DNA of 64,000 nt from a bacterium (GCA_024742285.1 JANSYR010000003.1:445657-509656), one strand, 5' to 3'; shown: positions 16,740 through 25,583, counted from the stretch's first letter. The notes: generated from the letters alone by a model not told the origin. Program-made: numbers and translations.

Positions 16740-18152
16740 CTACGGGATTTCGTACCCTAGGGCGCGAAGCTGATCCAACTGCAGCTCATCCAGCTCATAG
16801 AACTGCTGCTCGAACAGCGGCGGCTCCCCCGCCTCCCGGTCCGCCACCGCGCGCAGCCGTTCCAGGACCTCGCCCTCCGCGCTCGCGAGATCGAACTGCT
16901 GTCCGTCTTCCACCGAGAACAGCGACTCGAACGGCTTCCCGTCGCCGTCACTCCCAGCGACGTAACGGTAGGGCCCGTCGAGCACCGTGACGGCACCCGA
17001 GGCGTCGGTCCCGGGGCGTCCCCAGTTCTCGTCGAGGTACGCCATGACGACGTCGTCCGGCGCGGCCTCGGGCGCGGTGCCTCGAGCGCTCGCCACGATC
17101 GTGTCGAAGCGCGAGTGGCCGTCGAGACCCGATCGATCGTCGGGGACACCCGCCAGCTCGAGGAGGGTCGGCCAGACGTCTTCGTTCGACGTCAGCTCGG
17201 TCACCACGATCGGCTCTTCGAGGGCGAAGGGCAGGGAGATGATGAGCGGCGTCTCCGTGGTCTCCGGGAAGACGGATCGCGCGTGGCCTTCGAAGCCGCG
17301 CTCGCCGAAGGCCTCTCCGTGGTCCGAGAGGATGACGACGATCGTCTCGTCGAGCAGTCCGCGCTGGCCGAGGTGATCGTAGAGCTTCGAGACGACCCAG
17401 TCGGTCCGCAGGAGGGAGTTGTCGTAGAGGTCCGCGATCGTGTTGCCGAAGAGTGCCGACTCCTCGTCGTAGGTGTACTCGTGCAGGTCCATCAGGTGCA
17501 GGTAGAGGAACCAGCGCTTGGACTCGCCGTGGATGCGAAGGAACTCGATGCCGTCGTCGATCAGGGTCTCGTCGTTGCCGTGGGCCTGCGCGTTGGGACG
17601 GAGCTGGACCTCGGAAGGCTTGAGCCCGAGGCCCATGGGTCGGAAGTATTTGTCGAATCCCTGGTCGAAGCCGAAATAGCCGTGGACCCAACCGTTGCGG
17701 TAGAGGCCCACGTTCATGAATCCGGCCTCCGCGAGGAGCTCCGCCGGCATGAGGACGTCGTCGGGGATGGTGTGGTTGAACTTGGTCACGCCGACGCGGA
17801 GCGGGGTGAGGCTGGACCAGAGCGAGGCCATCGAGGACTTGGTCCAGGACGACTGGGCGATGTGTCGGTCGAAGCGGATTCCCGTGCTCGCCAGCTCGGT
17901 CAGGAAGGGCGTCGTGTCGCGCTCGTAGCCGTAGGCGCTCATGCGCTCCGCGCGGAGCGTGTCGATCAATACGAACAGGATGTTCGTATCGGTCCGCTCG
18001 GACAGCGCGACGAGATCCTCGATCGATCCCGTCGGGCGCCAGGACGACTCGCCGGGCTCGATCCGGATCGAGCGGAACAGGAAGGCGGTGATGAGCGCGA
18101 CCGCCAGCAGGACGAAGGGCCAGAGCGGCCGGTTCGAAGCGTTCTCCGACAT
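16740..18152 (-). CDS. Membrane-anchored sulfatase-like hydrolase
   Basis: A 470-residue protein of the alkaline phosphatase/sulfatase superfamily, with one N-terminal transmembrane helix (about 10-26) and the catalytic domain outside. Metal-site residues are visible: Asp64 (FVLIDTLRAERMS), Asp277-His278 (SDHGEAFGERG) and His290. The nucleophile segment reads SSWTKSSMAS (101-110), so the Cys/Ser-x-Pro-x-Arg signature needed for formylglycine is absent; Thr104 or a serine may act instead, as in phosphotransferase-like relatives. The C-terminus (LGYEIP) is typical of the family. An insertion sequence ends directly after the stop codon. Confidence 0.8.
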   Translation of the reverse strand: MSENASNRPLWPFVLLAVALITAFLFRSIRIEPGESSWRPTGSIEDLVALSERTDTNILFVLIDTLRAERMSAYGYERDTTPFLTELASTGIRFDRHIAQSSWTKSSMASLWSSLTPLRVGVTKFNHTIPDDVLMPAELLAEAGFMNVGLYRNGWVHGYFGFDQGFDKYFRPMGLGLKPSEVQLRPNAQAHGNDETLIDDGIEFLRIHGESKRWFLYLHLMDLHEYTYDEESALFGNTIADLYDNSLLRTDWVVSKLYDHLGQRGLLDETIVVILSDHGEAFGERGFEGHARSVFPETTETPLIISLPFALEEPIVVTELTSNEDVWPTLLELAGVPDDRSGLDGHSRFDTIVASARGTAPEAAPDDVVMAYLDENWGRPGTDASGAVTVLDGPYRYVAGSDGDGKPFESLFSVEDGQQFDLASAEGEVLERLRAVADREAGEPPLFEQQFYELDELQLDQLRALGYEIP

Positions 18153-18450
18153 GGCGGCGGACTCTACTCGATTCGATTCTCCGGGGGTAGGGATGCCCTT
18201 CGCACTTTGCGAATCGAGGGCGGCGATGCTAACCGACACGCATATTCGATCAGTGCATGCGGTTGCCCCCCCTTTTACGGCGCTTCGGCGTCGTAGAGGA
18301 CCAGCGGTGCTTGATGAAGCGAGCGGCGCGTTGATCGGAAGACGACCTGCGGCCGCGCGATCGATGGCGCCTCGCCGATCGCTCGCGCGCAAGGAGAACG
18401 AGATTCTCACCTCGGCAACCGTTCGGAGATTTCCCGGGACCCTCGGAAGT

Positions 18451-20841
18451 GTGAGACGTCGGGCGAACCGCGTACGCGCTGCGCGTTTCCCGCTCACGTG
18501 CTGCCTGGTCGTCGCGATCCTGTCGGGTTGCGCGAGCGAGCCCGTTCCCACCCTCGACGAGGTCCGGACGCTGCTCGCGGCGGGGCAGGTCGACGAGTCG
18601 GTCGAAGCGATGCGGGCGATGATCGATGCGGGGGATCGGAGCGGGGAGACGCTCTTCCTCTATGGGCGCACGCTGAGCCGGCTCGGCCGCGCGGGCCAGG
18701 CCGTCTGGGCGCTGGACGAGGCGATGAACCTCGAGGACTGGGTCGTGCCGGCCGGTGTCGCGCTGGCGAGTTCGTGCAACCAGTGGGAGAACTGGGATCT
18801 CGCGCTCGCGACCCTCGCGCGGGTTCGCGACGAGCGGCCGGACGATCCCGAAGAGGACCTCGGTACGCGCCTGCTCGAGGCGCGGGTCCGGCTGAACACG
18901 CGGCGCATGAACGACGAGGCGCTCTCGCTTCTCGAGGGGATCGTCGAGGATTTCCCGGAGTCCGAGATGGCGCGCCGTATGAAGGCGGTGGCGCAGCTTC
19001 GGGTGGGCGATGCGGATGCGGCGTACGAGACGATTCTCGCCGCCGGTCTGCTCGGAAGCGGTGGGACTGCGGAGGAGGGCGATCCCGTCGCCGAGGCCGG
19101 TGAAGAGGCTCCTGGGGATCCCGAGGACGAGGGGGACGGGCCGGCCCTCGCGGCAGCCGATCCGCCTCGGGACGGCGACGCGGAGGGCGCGGAGAGCGAG
19201 GCGGCGGCCGTCGCGGCCGCGGAGATCGATGCGGTCGACGGGGAAGAGTACTGGTGCAGCGTGCGGATCAGCTTCAAGCGCGAAGCCGGCGACATCGCCG
19301 AGGCCGAGGAGATCGCCTCGTCCTGCCTCGAGAAGTTTCCGGAGTCTCGTGGCGTCCTGAACGAAGCGATCCAGCTCTACGCGGCGCTCGGCAAGAACGA
19401 TCGAAGCCTCGACGTACTGAAGCAGGCGTATGACGAGTCGCCCGGCGACGCTCAGATCCGCCGGGCCTACGTCACCTACCTGACCGAGCTGGGACGGGTC
19501 GACGACGCCGCGGACGTGATTCGTTCCTCGATCGAATATGCGAAGGAGAACGCCTCGGACGGGGTTGTCGTCGCGGAGGCGACCCTCGAAGCCGAATACG
19601 GTGCGTTCATGATCGATCTCGGGCGCTACGAAGAGGGCGTCGAGGCCTACGAGCGCTCCCTCGAGCTCGCGGGGGATCTCGCGGCACCGGATCTCCTCTT
19701 CCGGGCAGCGGACGCGTTGATCTATCTCGAGCGCTACGACGATGCGCTCGATCTCGCGCGCCGGACGCCGGTGGACGTCCACCGTGAGATGGTGATGGGG
19801 CGCGTGGCCTTCGAGCGCCGGGACTACGCGGGCGCGATCGCCTACATGACGCGGGCCGCGACGCTGTGGCCCCAGAACGCCCCGGTCCGGTACTACCTGG
19901 CTCGCGCGGCCGAGGGGATCGGGGAGTTCGACGAGGCCGTCGAGCACTACCGTCAGGCGGTCCGGTCGGATCCGTCCCTCGCCGAGGCGCGCGAACGCTT
20001 GATCGCGCTCTACATGTCCGAGGGGCGTGCCCGCGAGGCGCTGACGATCCTCAACTTCAACTCGCCGAAGGGGGACTCGGCCTCGAGCACCCGGCTCCAT
20101 CTGCTGCGCGTCGAGCTCCAGGCGCGGCTCGCGATCGAGCCGAACCTCTCGCTTCCGCGCGGACTCGACATGCCGATTCGGGATTTCCAGGTCGCCGTCG
20201 CGGGCGCGCTCGCGAACGGGCTCGCCCACGTCGCCGGCCCCGCCGGCGCCGCCGCGACCCTCGCTGAGCTCGTCGAGGCTGCGGAGCCCTCTTCCCGGGC
20301 TCCGTTGATCGCGCAACGGATCGTGCGTCTGCTCGAATCGGGCGCCACGACGGAGGCGATCGAAGTCGCCCGGTCGGCGGCCGCGCGGTTTCCGAAGGAC
20401 CCGACGCTTCGCGTCGCGGTCGGGCGCGCGCTGTCGCAGGACGACGCGTCGCAGGCGGAGGCTCGCGTCGAGTTCGAGGCCGCCCTCGAAGCGGACGAGG
20501 ACGCGGTCGATGCCGTGATCGGGCTGGGGGATCTCGCCCGTCGTGCCGGGAAGGCGAACGAGGCGATCGCGCACTACGAACGTGCGCTCGAGATCGACGA
20601 CACGCGCTTTGCCGCGGCGGGCCCGCTCTCCGAGCTGTTGGTGGAACGCGGCGATCGAGCTGCGGCGATCGAAGGGCTCGAGGATTTCGTCGCACGCGTC
20701 GCTCCCTACGACGGGCGGGGCGCGCGTCTACTCGCCGAGCTCCTCGGCGACGACGCCGATGCGGAGCGTGAGGCCCGGCTGACAGCGCAGGCGGATCGCT
20801 TCGCCGCGCCGCCGGAGACGCTGCCCCTCTCGAGCACCTAG
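18451..20841 (+). CDS. Large TPR-repeat lipoprotein
   Basis: With the GTG start at 18451 the 796-residue product has a basic n-region, hydrophobic core and lipobox LSGC, so it is probably a lipoprotein. The body consists of many tetratricopeptide repeats, e.g. LGRYEEGVEAYERSLELA, GIGEFDEAVEHYRQAVRSD and AGKANEAIAHYERALEID. Between two TPR blocks lies an acidic low-complexity insert of about 65 residues rich in Glu, Asp, Ala and Gly. The frame is open further upstream (ATG at 18364), so the start is uncertain. Size, lipoprotein signal and the PEP-CTERM gene downstream recall the TPR lipoprotein of PEP-CTERM/exosortase systems, but that assignment needs a profile search. Confidence 0.75.
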   Translation: MRRRANRVRAARFPLTCCLVVAILSGCASEPVPTLDEVRTLLAAGQVDESVEAMRAMIDAGDRSGETLFLYGRTLSRLGRAGQAVWALDEAMNLEDWVVPAGVALASSCNQWENWDLALATLARVRDERPDDPEEDLGTRLLEARVRLNTRRMNDEALSLLEGIVEDFPESEMARRMKAVAQLRVGDADAAYETILAAGLLGSGGTAEEGDPVAEAGEEAPGDPEDEGDGPALAAADPPRDGDAEGAESEAAAVAAAEIDAVDGEEYWCSVRISFKREAGDIAEAEEIASSCLEKFPESRGVLNEAIQLYAALGKNDRSLDVLKQAYDESPGDAQIRRAYVTYLTELGRVDDAADVIRSSIEYAKENASDGVVVAEATLEAEYGAFMIDLGRYEEGVEAYERSLELAGDLAAPDLLFRAADALIYLERYDDALDLARRTPVDVHREMVMGRVAFERRDYAGAIAYMTRAATLWPQNAPVRYYLARAAEGIGEFDEAVEHYRQAVRSDPSLAEARERLIALYMSEGRAREALTILNFNSPKGDSASSTRLHLLRVELQARLAIEPNLSLPRGLDMPIRDFQVAVAGALANGLAHVAGPAGAAATLAELVEAAEPSSRAPLIAQRIVRLLESGATTEAIEVARSAAARFPKDPTLRVAVGRALSQDDASQAEARVEFEAALEADEDAVDAVIGLGDLARRAGKANEAIAHYERALEIDDTRFAAAGPLSELLVERGDRAAAIEGLEDFVARVAPYDGRGARLLAELLGDDADAEREARLTAQADRFAAPPETLPLSST

Positions 20842-21305
20842 CGCGCGCGGGCGATCGTGCTTCGCGCGCGCAGGCCCGCGCGCTGCGAAGGCCGTTCGAG
20901 GTGACTGGGTCGGTTTCCGGGCTCGGCCCGTGCCGCCCGAGCCGCGTCTCCGCGTCGGGGACGCGTCGATCTCTGCGGTGCCTCCCGCGGGGAAATCGAA
21001 GGGTGGGATTTTCACAACTCTTCGATTTTTCTCCCCACTCCTGCTTTGGCTCGTGATAGGGTGGTCGAGACCTGTAGGGGATGGCCGTCTGCGGTGGGAC
21101 GCAAACGGTGCAAAGGCTTGTTCAACCGTCTTTTTTCACCATCAGGTCAGATTGAGTGTGCGGAGGGAGCGCGTCACCGCGGATGGTTCGCGGCGCCGGG
21201 CTCCAGCCAGCGGACCTTCGTGTCCAGCGCTGGCTCATTCGCTCCGTGTGGATACGGATCGCGCGCGTCTTTCGCGTGGGATTGCTGATTCTGATGAGGT
21301 GAAAG
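20842..21305 (+). other. Leader region of a PEP-CTERM gene
   Basis: About 460 bases with no supported gene. Composition shifts toward A and T near 21000-21060 and 21115-21150, suggesting that the promoter of 21306-22049 lies here. The ribosome binding site GAGGTGA sits about 5 bases before the ATG. No riboswitch or sigma-54 site could be supported. Confidence 0.45.
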
Positions 21306-22049
21306 ATGATTCGAAAGCAGAGTCTCGCCGCGGTTGCCGCGGTGGTTGGCCTGATGATCCCCTCGGGCGCTATGGCGCTCGGTATCTCCGTCGTGGGCTC
21401 CTCGAGCACCAGCGGCACCCCCGGCCTGGTTCGATTCGGTGACACGATCACGGTCGACCTCGTCGTCGAGAACGCGACCCTCGATGACATCTTCGGGATC
21501 GACATCGCGGCCCGTGGCCACGACGTCAATGGTGACGGCCTCGCCAACGACGGTCTCGAGATCGTTGGCGGGCAGACGTCCTTCAACCTCTTCGCGGACA
21601 TCGGCGCCGGCGACCTGGGAATCGAGAACACGATCAACCCGGGCATCCAGCTGCGCGGTTCCCCGCTGATGTTCCCCGGCACGCCGTCCGAGACGCCCGC
21701 CGTGGAGCTGCACGCGATGGTCTTCTCCGGACTCGACACGCTGGGTGGTGCGGGTGACGGCCAGGACGACTTCGGCGTCGGCCCGAACTTCAACGTCGAG
21801 GCGGGCAACGTCCACTTCCAGGTGACCTTCTCGCCCACCAACGGTCCCTCGAGCCCGCTGGTCAGCCTGACCGACATCACGCTCGAGTTCGGCGTCTTCT
21901 CCGAGCTCGGCTACGAGGCGGTCGGTGACGGTGGCGGGTTCCTTTCGTTCACCAACGACAGCCTGACGATCCAGGTCATCCCGGAGCCAGGCACCGCGCT
22001 CCTCATGGGCCTCGGCCTGGCCGGCCTGGCCACGATTCGCCGCCGCTAG
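21306..22049 (+). CDS. PEP-CTERM sorting domain protein
   Basis: A 247-residue exported protein: signal peptide about 1-24 (ending AMALG), a beta-rich domain starting with LVRFGDTITVDLVVENA, which resembles cohesin-like or adhesin-type beta-sandwich domains, and a C-terminal sorting signal (IPEPGTALLMGLGLAGL, then IRRR). It is very rich in Gly, Asp and Thr and has no cysteines. It is unrelated in its mature part to the tandem pair at 6-9 kb. It has its own long leader and a strong terminator, so it is probably monocistronic. Expected to be exosortase-processed and surface-attached. Confidence 0.88.
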   Translation: MIRKQSLAAVAAVVGLMIPSGAMALGISVVGSSSTSGTPGLVRFGDTITVDLVVENATLDDIFGIDIAARGHDVNGDGLANDGLEIVGGQTSFNLFADIGAGDLGIENTINPGIQLRGSPLMFPGTPSETPAVELHAMVFSGLDTLGGAGDGQDDFGVGPNFNVEAGNVHFQVTFSPTNGPSSPLVSLTDITLEFGVFSELGYEAVGDGGGFLSFTNDSLTIQVIPEPGTALLMGLGLAGLATIRRR

Positions 22050-22132
22050 ACCTGACTGGCAGGCGGCCGGCGGGGCCGAGCTCCCCTTTCTTTCGGCTTT
22101 TGTAAGGCTGCTTGGCTCCGCCACCCAGACGA

Positions 22133-22172
22133 CGGCGGGTTCCTCGACGAGGAGCCCGCCGTTTTCTTTTTT
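22133..22172 (+). terminator. Strong rho-independent terminator
   Basis: Arms CGGCGGGTTCCT and AGGAGCCCGCCG (one T-G wobble) form a 12-bp stem with loop CGACG, followed by TTTTCTTTTTT. It ends the PEP-CTERM transcript of 21306-22049. Confidence 0.93.
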
Positions 22173-22338
22173 GCGGCCTTGCTCGGCGCAGTTGATCGCG
22201 ACGGGAGTTGCTCGTCGGGCGACCGGTCGCCGTATCGGGCGCCTGGGAGGTGGTCGCTTCATCGCCTGCGCATCTGGCGACGAGCCAGGCCGGGTCTCGC
22301 CCGCTGCCTTCGTCTGCGCGGATCGAAGGCGGGCCTCG

Positions 22339-22866
22339 CTAGCGCAGCTGGCGCTCGAGGTCGTCGAGGGCGGCTTCTGCCCAGCTCTCGAGGGTCGCGT
22401 CCGCGGTGCCGCCGATCGGATGGGGGACGACGACGACGCGGGCGTCGGGGAAGCGGAGCTCGCGGGCCATCTGGTCGGCGAGCGCGGCGAACTCGCGGCT
22501 CGCGATCGCGACGGTCGCGCGGCCGCGTTCTTCCAGGGAGCGCGTGTCGTGGAGACTCCACGACGTGCAGCTGCCTCAATCGGCGGTGCCCGTGAGGACC
22601 ACCTCCACTTCGGCGGCGAGGCGATCGAGGAGGTCGGTTTCGCAGGGGGTGGCGGCGGTCTGCTTCTGGAACACGCCCACGAAGGTGGCGCCCGTCCGCG
22701 TCGCGAGGCTTTGGCCCATTGCGCGCAGGAGGTGTGCGGCGCCCGCCTTCCCGTTGTCGAGGGCAGCGATCCGCTTGCCCGCGAGCGCGCCGATCGCGAC
22801 GCGCGCCGTCGGCATCGCGTTCGGATCGACGCTGCCTTCCGGGGAGTAGATGTTCGTGGCGGCCAT
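22339..22866 (-). CDS. UGSC family selenoprotein (selenocysteine at in-frame UGA)
   Basis: A 175-residue protein read from ATG 22866 (AAGGAG 8 bases upstream) to TAG 22339, crossing an in-frame TGA at 22578-22576. The codons around it encode Gly-Thr-Ala-Asp-TGA-Gly-Ser-Cys-Thr, the U-G-S-C signature of a family known to use selenocysteine or cysteine here, so Sec97 and Cys100 form a redox motif. The reading frame stays family-like after the TGA (ATVAIASREFAAL, VVPHPIGGT) and a SECIS-type hairpin starts 11 bases after the UGA. The N-terminal half contains IAALDNGKAGA. The function of the family is unknown; a thiol/selenol redox reaction is likely. It is 62 bases downstream of 22929-24098, probably one operon. 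Confidence 0.88.
22546..22564 (-). promoter_or_regulatory. Bacterial SECIS-like hairpin
   Basis: Reading on the minus strand, 11 bases after the UGA come GTCGTGGA, loop GTC, TCCACGAC: a perfect 8-bp stem. The apical loop starts 19 bases after the UGA and opens with G, as required for SelB recognition in known bacterial SECIS elements. It lies inside the coding region of the UGSC gene. Confidence 0.8.
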
Positions 22867-22928
22867 CGGGTCGAGCTCCTTGTTCGGGGTCGGGGGGTGG
22901 GGGATGGATCGGGCGGGGAGGGATCGCT

Positions 22929-24098
22929 TCAGGGCGCCAGCGGCAGCGTCGCGCTGGCTGTCATGCCCCAGCTGGGGACGACGCAGGAGTGCTTCCCCGC
23001 GCCGCCGGTCACGAGGATCCGGAACTTGTCGGGATCCCGCGCGATCGGCTTGGCGTCGTCGTCGCCCAGGGCCTCTTCCCACTCCGCGTACTGCGCGATC
23101 TCGAAGGCGCGTCGGAAGCGTCCCATCGGGAGTCGCGCGTGTTCGAAGAAGAACTGCTGGACGTCTTCTCGCGAGTAGCCGGCATCGGCGATCCCGTGAG
23201 CGTGTTCCGGGCCGAGGAAGACGAACCACTCCGCGCTCGAGACCGGCGCGTTGTTCGAGCCGAGGGTCGTCATCGTGCTCGCGATCATCTCGAGCGTCTG
23301 CGAAGCCGACCGGACTTCGTGGTCCTGGACGTTGTGCGGGTTCTCGCCGCAGTGGACCGAGACGGCACTCGGAGCGTCGAGTCCGCGGCTGGCCGGGTAG
23401 GGCGCCCAGGGGCTGTCGGCCTGGTTCTCGGCCACGCAGTACGTGTACTTGGACGGTTGCCCCTGCGTGGAGGCATCGCCGGCGCCGGGGCGTGCGCCCG
23501 CCACGTTGAGCATCACGAGGCGGAGTGCCCGCCCGACGGTCGCGTTCGCGCGGTTGCCCGGCCCGAAGGCCCCGAGCCCGGCATTGAAGCCGAGCTCGGC
23601 GACCGCGTCGCCGTGGACGATCAGGAGGGGCGCCACGGGATGCGTCGTCGCGTTCACGCCGCGGAGGTTCACCTCGGCCCGGGTGAGGGCCCGGATCGCG
23701 GTCGTGAGGATCGGGAGCGTTCCGGCGGGACAGCCCGCCATGACGGCGTTCACGGCGAGGGTACGTCGCGTGACGAGACCCCCCCGAGGTGGGAGTGAGG
23801 TCAGGACCTCGTCCGGGTCGACGCCGATCGGGAGGCACGAGAGGGCCCGCTCGACTCGCTCCGGTGTCGGCGGGATCAAGGGGAGTCCATCCCCCCAGCC
23901 GCGACCTTGAGCGAACTCGAGGAAGGCTTCCGGGTCGTCGTCGGGGAGCTCGATGTCGGCGTCGAGGGGGGCCTTCGCGGGGCCCTCGGTATCGGCGCCG
24001 GGGAGCGCACACACGTCGTCCTCGCACGCCCCATCGAGGGGCGGCGTTTCCCTGATGCTCTCGTCGCCTGCCGGGCTACCGTCGATTCGTTGGGTCAC
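22929..24098 (-). CDS. Conserved protein of unknown function, partner of the UGSC selenoprotein
   Basis: A 389-residue cytosolic protein with no family I can name. The N-terminus is acidic and variable with a Cys pair (ACEDDVC); a conserved-looking core starts at GRGWGDGLPLIPPTPERV and continues with AVNAVMAGCPAG, GVNATTHPVAPLLIVHG, GAFGPGNRANATVGRALRL and HCGENPHN. The Gly-, Asn- and His-rich loops suggest an enzyme with bound metal or phosphate, and several cysteines (MAGCPAG, TYCVAEN, VHCGEN) could be redox partners of the downstream selenoprotein. The GTG start at 24098 has only a weak ribosome binding site. Confidence 0.7.
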   Translation of the reverse strand: MTQRIDGSPAGDESIRETPPLDGACEDDVCALPGADTEGPAKAPLDADIELPDDDPEAFLEFAQGRGWGDGLPLIPPTPERVERALSCLPIGVDPDEVLTSLPPRGGLVTRRTLAVNAVMAGCPAGTLPILTTAIRALTRAEVNLRGVNATTHPVAPLLIVHGDAVAELGFNAGLGAFGPGNRANATVGRALRLVMLNVAGARPGAGDASTQGQPSKYTYCVAENQADSPWAPYPASRGLDAPSAVSVHCGENPHNVQDHEVRSASQTLEMIASTMTTLGSNNAPVSSAEWFVFLGPEHAHGIADAGYSREDVQQFFFEHARLPMGRFRRAFEIAQYAEWEEALGDDDAKPIARDPDKFRILVTGGAGKHSCVVPSWGMTASATLPLAP

Positions 24099-24167
24099 TG
24101 TCCATCTCGCGTCGGAATCCTAGGCCATTCAGGCGAGAAGAGTGATCCGAGAAGTGAGGTCCCCGCA

Positions 24168-25379
24168 ATGCCCGAGCTTCCGAAGACGTTGTTCGATCCG
24201 GAGATCATCCGCGATCCCTTCTCCACCCTGGCGATCCTGCGAGAGCACGCACCGGTCTTTCACGACGAGGCGGTCGGTCTCTTCGTCTTGTCGCGACACG
24301 ACGACGTCAAGGCGTTGTTCGCCGAGGAGCATCTGCTCTCCCGCGACCGCAGGCTCGCGCCCGACTTCGTGCCTCCGCCGCCCGGGTCGTGGGCCGAGAG
24401 GATGGACGAGCAGGGGACGGGACGCGCGGAGGGCGAGGACCATCGCGCCTGGCGAGCGCGGCTCTCCAAAGGATTCACGCCGCGCGCGGTCGCTCGCCAG
24501 GAAGCGCAGGTCCGGGAGGTCGTGGCGAAGTTCGGGGATCCGCTGCGGGGGCGAAAGGGCGTGGTCGATCTGGTCGACGCGTTCACGAATCCGATTCCCA
24601 ATACGGTGATCAGCCGGATCGTCGGAATCCCGCCGTATCCGGACGAAGAGGACCGGTTTCGTCAGCTCGCCCAGGACGTGATCCGTCGCTTCTTTCCGAT
24701 GGCAGACGAAGAGAACATCCGTCGGGGCGAGGCAGCCTTCGACGAGCTCGCCGAATGGGTCGGAAAGCTGGCAGAGGAACGGCGCGAGCAGGCCGCCGAG
24801 GATTTCGTGTCCGATCTGATCCACGGCAATCCGGACGATCCGATGACCGACGAGGAGATCGTGATCATCGTCGCGATCCTGATCGCCGCGGGTTCCGAGA
24901 CGACGACGCTCGGGGGGACGAACGCACTCAAGCTGCTGCTCCGGCATCCGCACCAGCTCGAACTCCTGCGAGAGGACCCCGGTCTCGCGAGGGCGGCCGT
25001 CCGAGAGTCCTTGCGATTCGATTTCGGAACGATCGCAGGGTCGCCCCGTTTCGCGATGGAGGACTTCGAGCTTCACGGGGTGGCGATCCCGAAGGGCTCG
25101 GTCGTGATGCTGAGCTCGGCCGCAGCGAATCGCGATCCCCGTGTCTTCGACGACCCGGATCGGTTCGACATCACGCGCGACAACCGGGAGATGCTCACCT
25201 TCGGGAGCGGCCCCCACTACTGTCTCGGCGCGAACCTCGCGTTGCAGGAGATGGCCTGCATGCTCGATGCGGCGACGAGCTTCCTGCCCGAGACGGCACG
25301 GCTCCTCGATGACGAGATCGAATGGGAGTCGGTCGGAATCATCCGCCGCCCGAGCACCCTCCCGGTCCACTTCGGCTAG
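24168..25379 (+). CDS. Cytochrome P450
   Basis: A 403-residue soluble P450 with AGSETT in the I helix (241-246), ESLR as the ExxR motif (280-283) and the heme loop FGSGPHYCLG with Cys352 as ligand. The ATG at 24168 has GAGG 9 bases upstream; an open upstream extension lacks P450 similarity. It resembles the CYP107/CYP125-like range of class-I bacterial P450s in length, but the subfamily cannot be fixed by eye. It is divergent from the UGSC operon and converges with the amidohydrolase at 25584 across a repeat-filled gap. Confidence 0.93.
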   Translation: MPELPKTLFDPEIIRDPFSTLAILREHAPVFHDEAVGLFVLSRHDDVKALFAEEHLLSRDRRLAPDFVPPPPGSWAERMDEQGTGRAEGEDHRAWRARLSKGFTPRAVARQEAQVREVVAKFGDPLRGRKGVVDLVDAFTNPIPNTVISRIVGIPPYPDEEDRFRQLAQDVIRRFFPMADEENIRRGEAAFDELAEWVGKLAEERREQAAEDFVSDLIHGNPDDPMTDEEIVIIVAILIAAGSETTTLGGTNALKLLLRHPHQLELLREDPGLARAAVRESLRFDFGTIAGSPRFAMEDFELHGVAIPKGSVVMLSSAAANRDPRVFDDPDRFDITRDNREMLTFGSGPHYCLGANLALQEMACMLDAATSFLPETARLLDDEIEWESVGIIRRPSTLPVHFG

Positions 25380-25394
25380 TCGAGCCGAGGAACG

Positions 25395-25521
25395 CTCAGC
25401 GCAAGCCGCGTCCCGGGCTCCCCCAGAGCCCTCAGCGCAAGCCGCGTCCCGGGCTCCCCCAGAGCCCTCAGCGCAAGCCGCGTCCCATGCTCCCCCAGAG
25501 CCCTCAGCGCAAGCCGCGTCC
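25395..25521. repeat. Tandem 36-bp repeats at a convergent junction
   Basis: Three full 36-bp units start at 25395, 25431 and 25467, plus a half unit to 25521. The first two are identical; the third differs by two bases. Unit core: CCCCCAGAGCCCTCAGCGC. The reverse complement of the core matches, at 19 of 21 bases, the repeat core at 54881-55100. There are no spacers, so it is not a CRISPR array. After it, GCGCGTAGCGCCGAC occurs twice (25540-25581). Confidence 0.9.
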
Positions 25522-25583
25522 ACGAAGGACGCGGCGAGAGGCGCGTAGCGCCGACCAAAAAAAGTGCGCGTAGCGCCGACTGC

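Noticed and set aside
21096-21105. GGGACGCAAA, resembling part of a cyclic-di-GMP-I riboswitch, upstream of a PEP-CTERM gene
   Set aside because: The other conserved half (CAGGGCAAACC) and the expected stem arrangement are missing, so a ten-base match is not enough.
22576-22578. Nonsense mutation or frameshift in the UGSC gene
   Set aside because: The TGA sits exactly in the U-G-S-C motif, the frame after it is conserved, and a SECIS-like hairpin follows at the right distance.
25395-25521. Possible CRISPR array
   Set aside because: The 36-bp units are directly adjacent, with no spacers between them and no cas genes nearby. They are tandem repeats.
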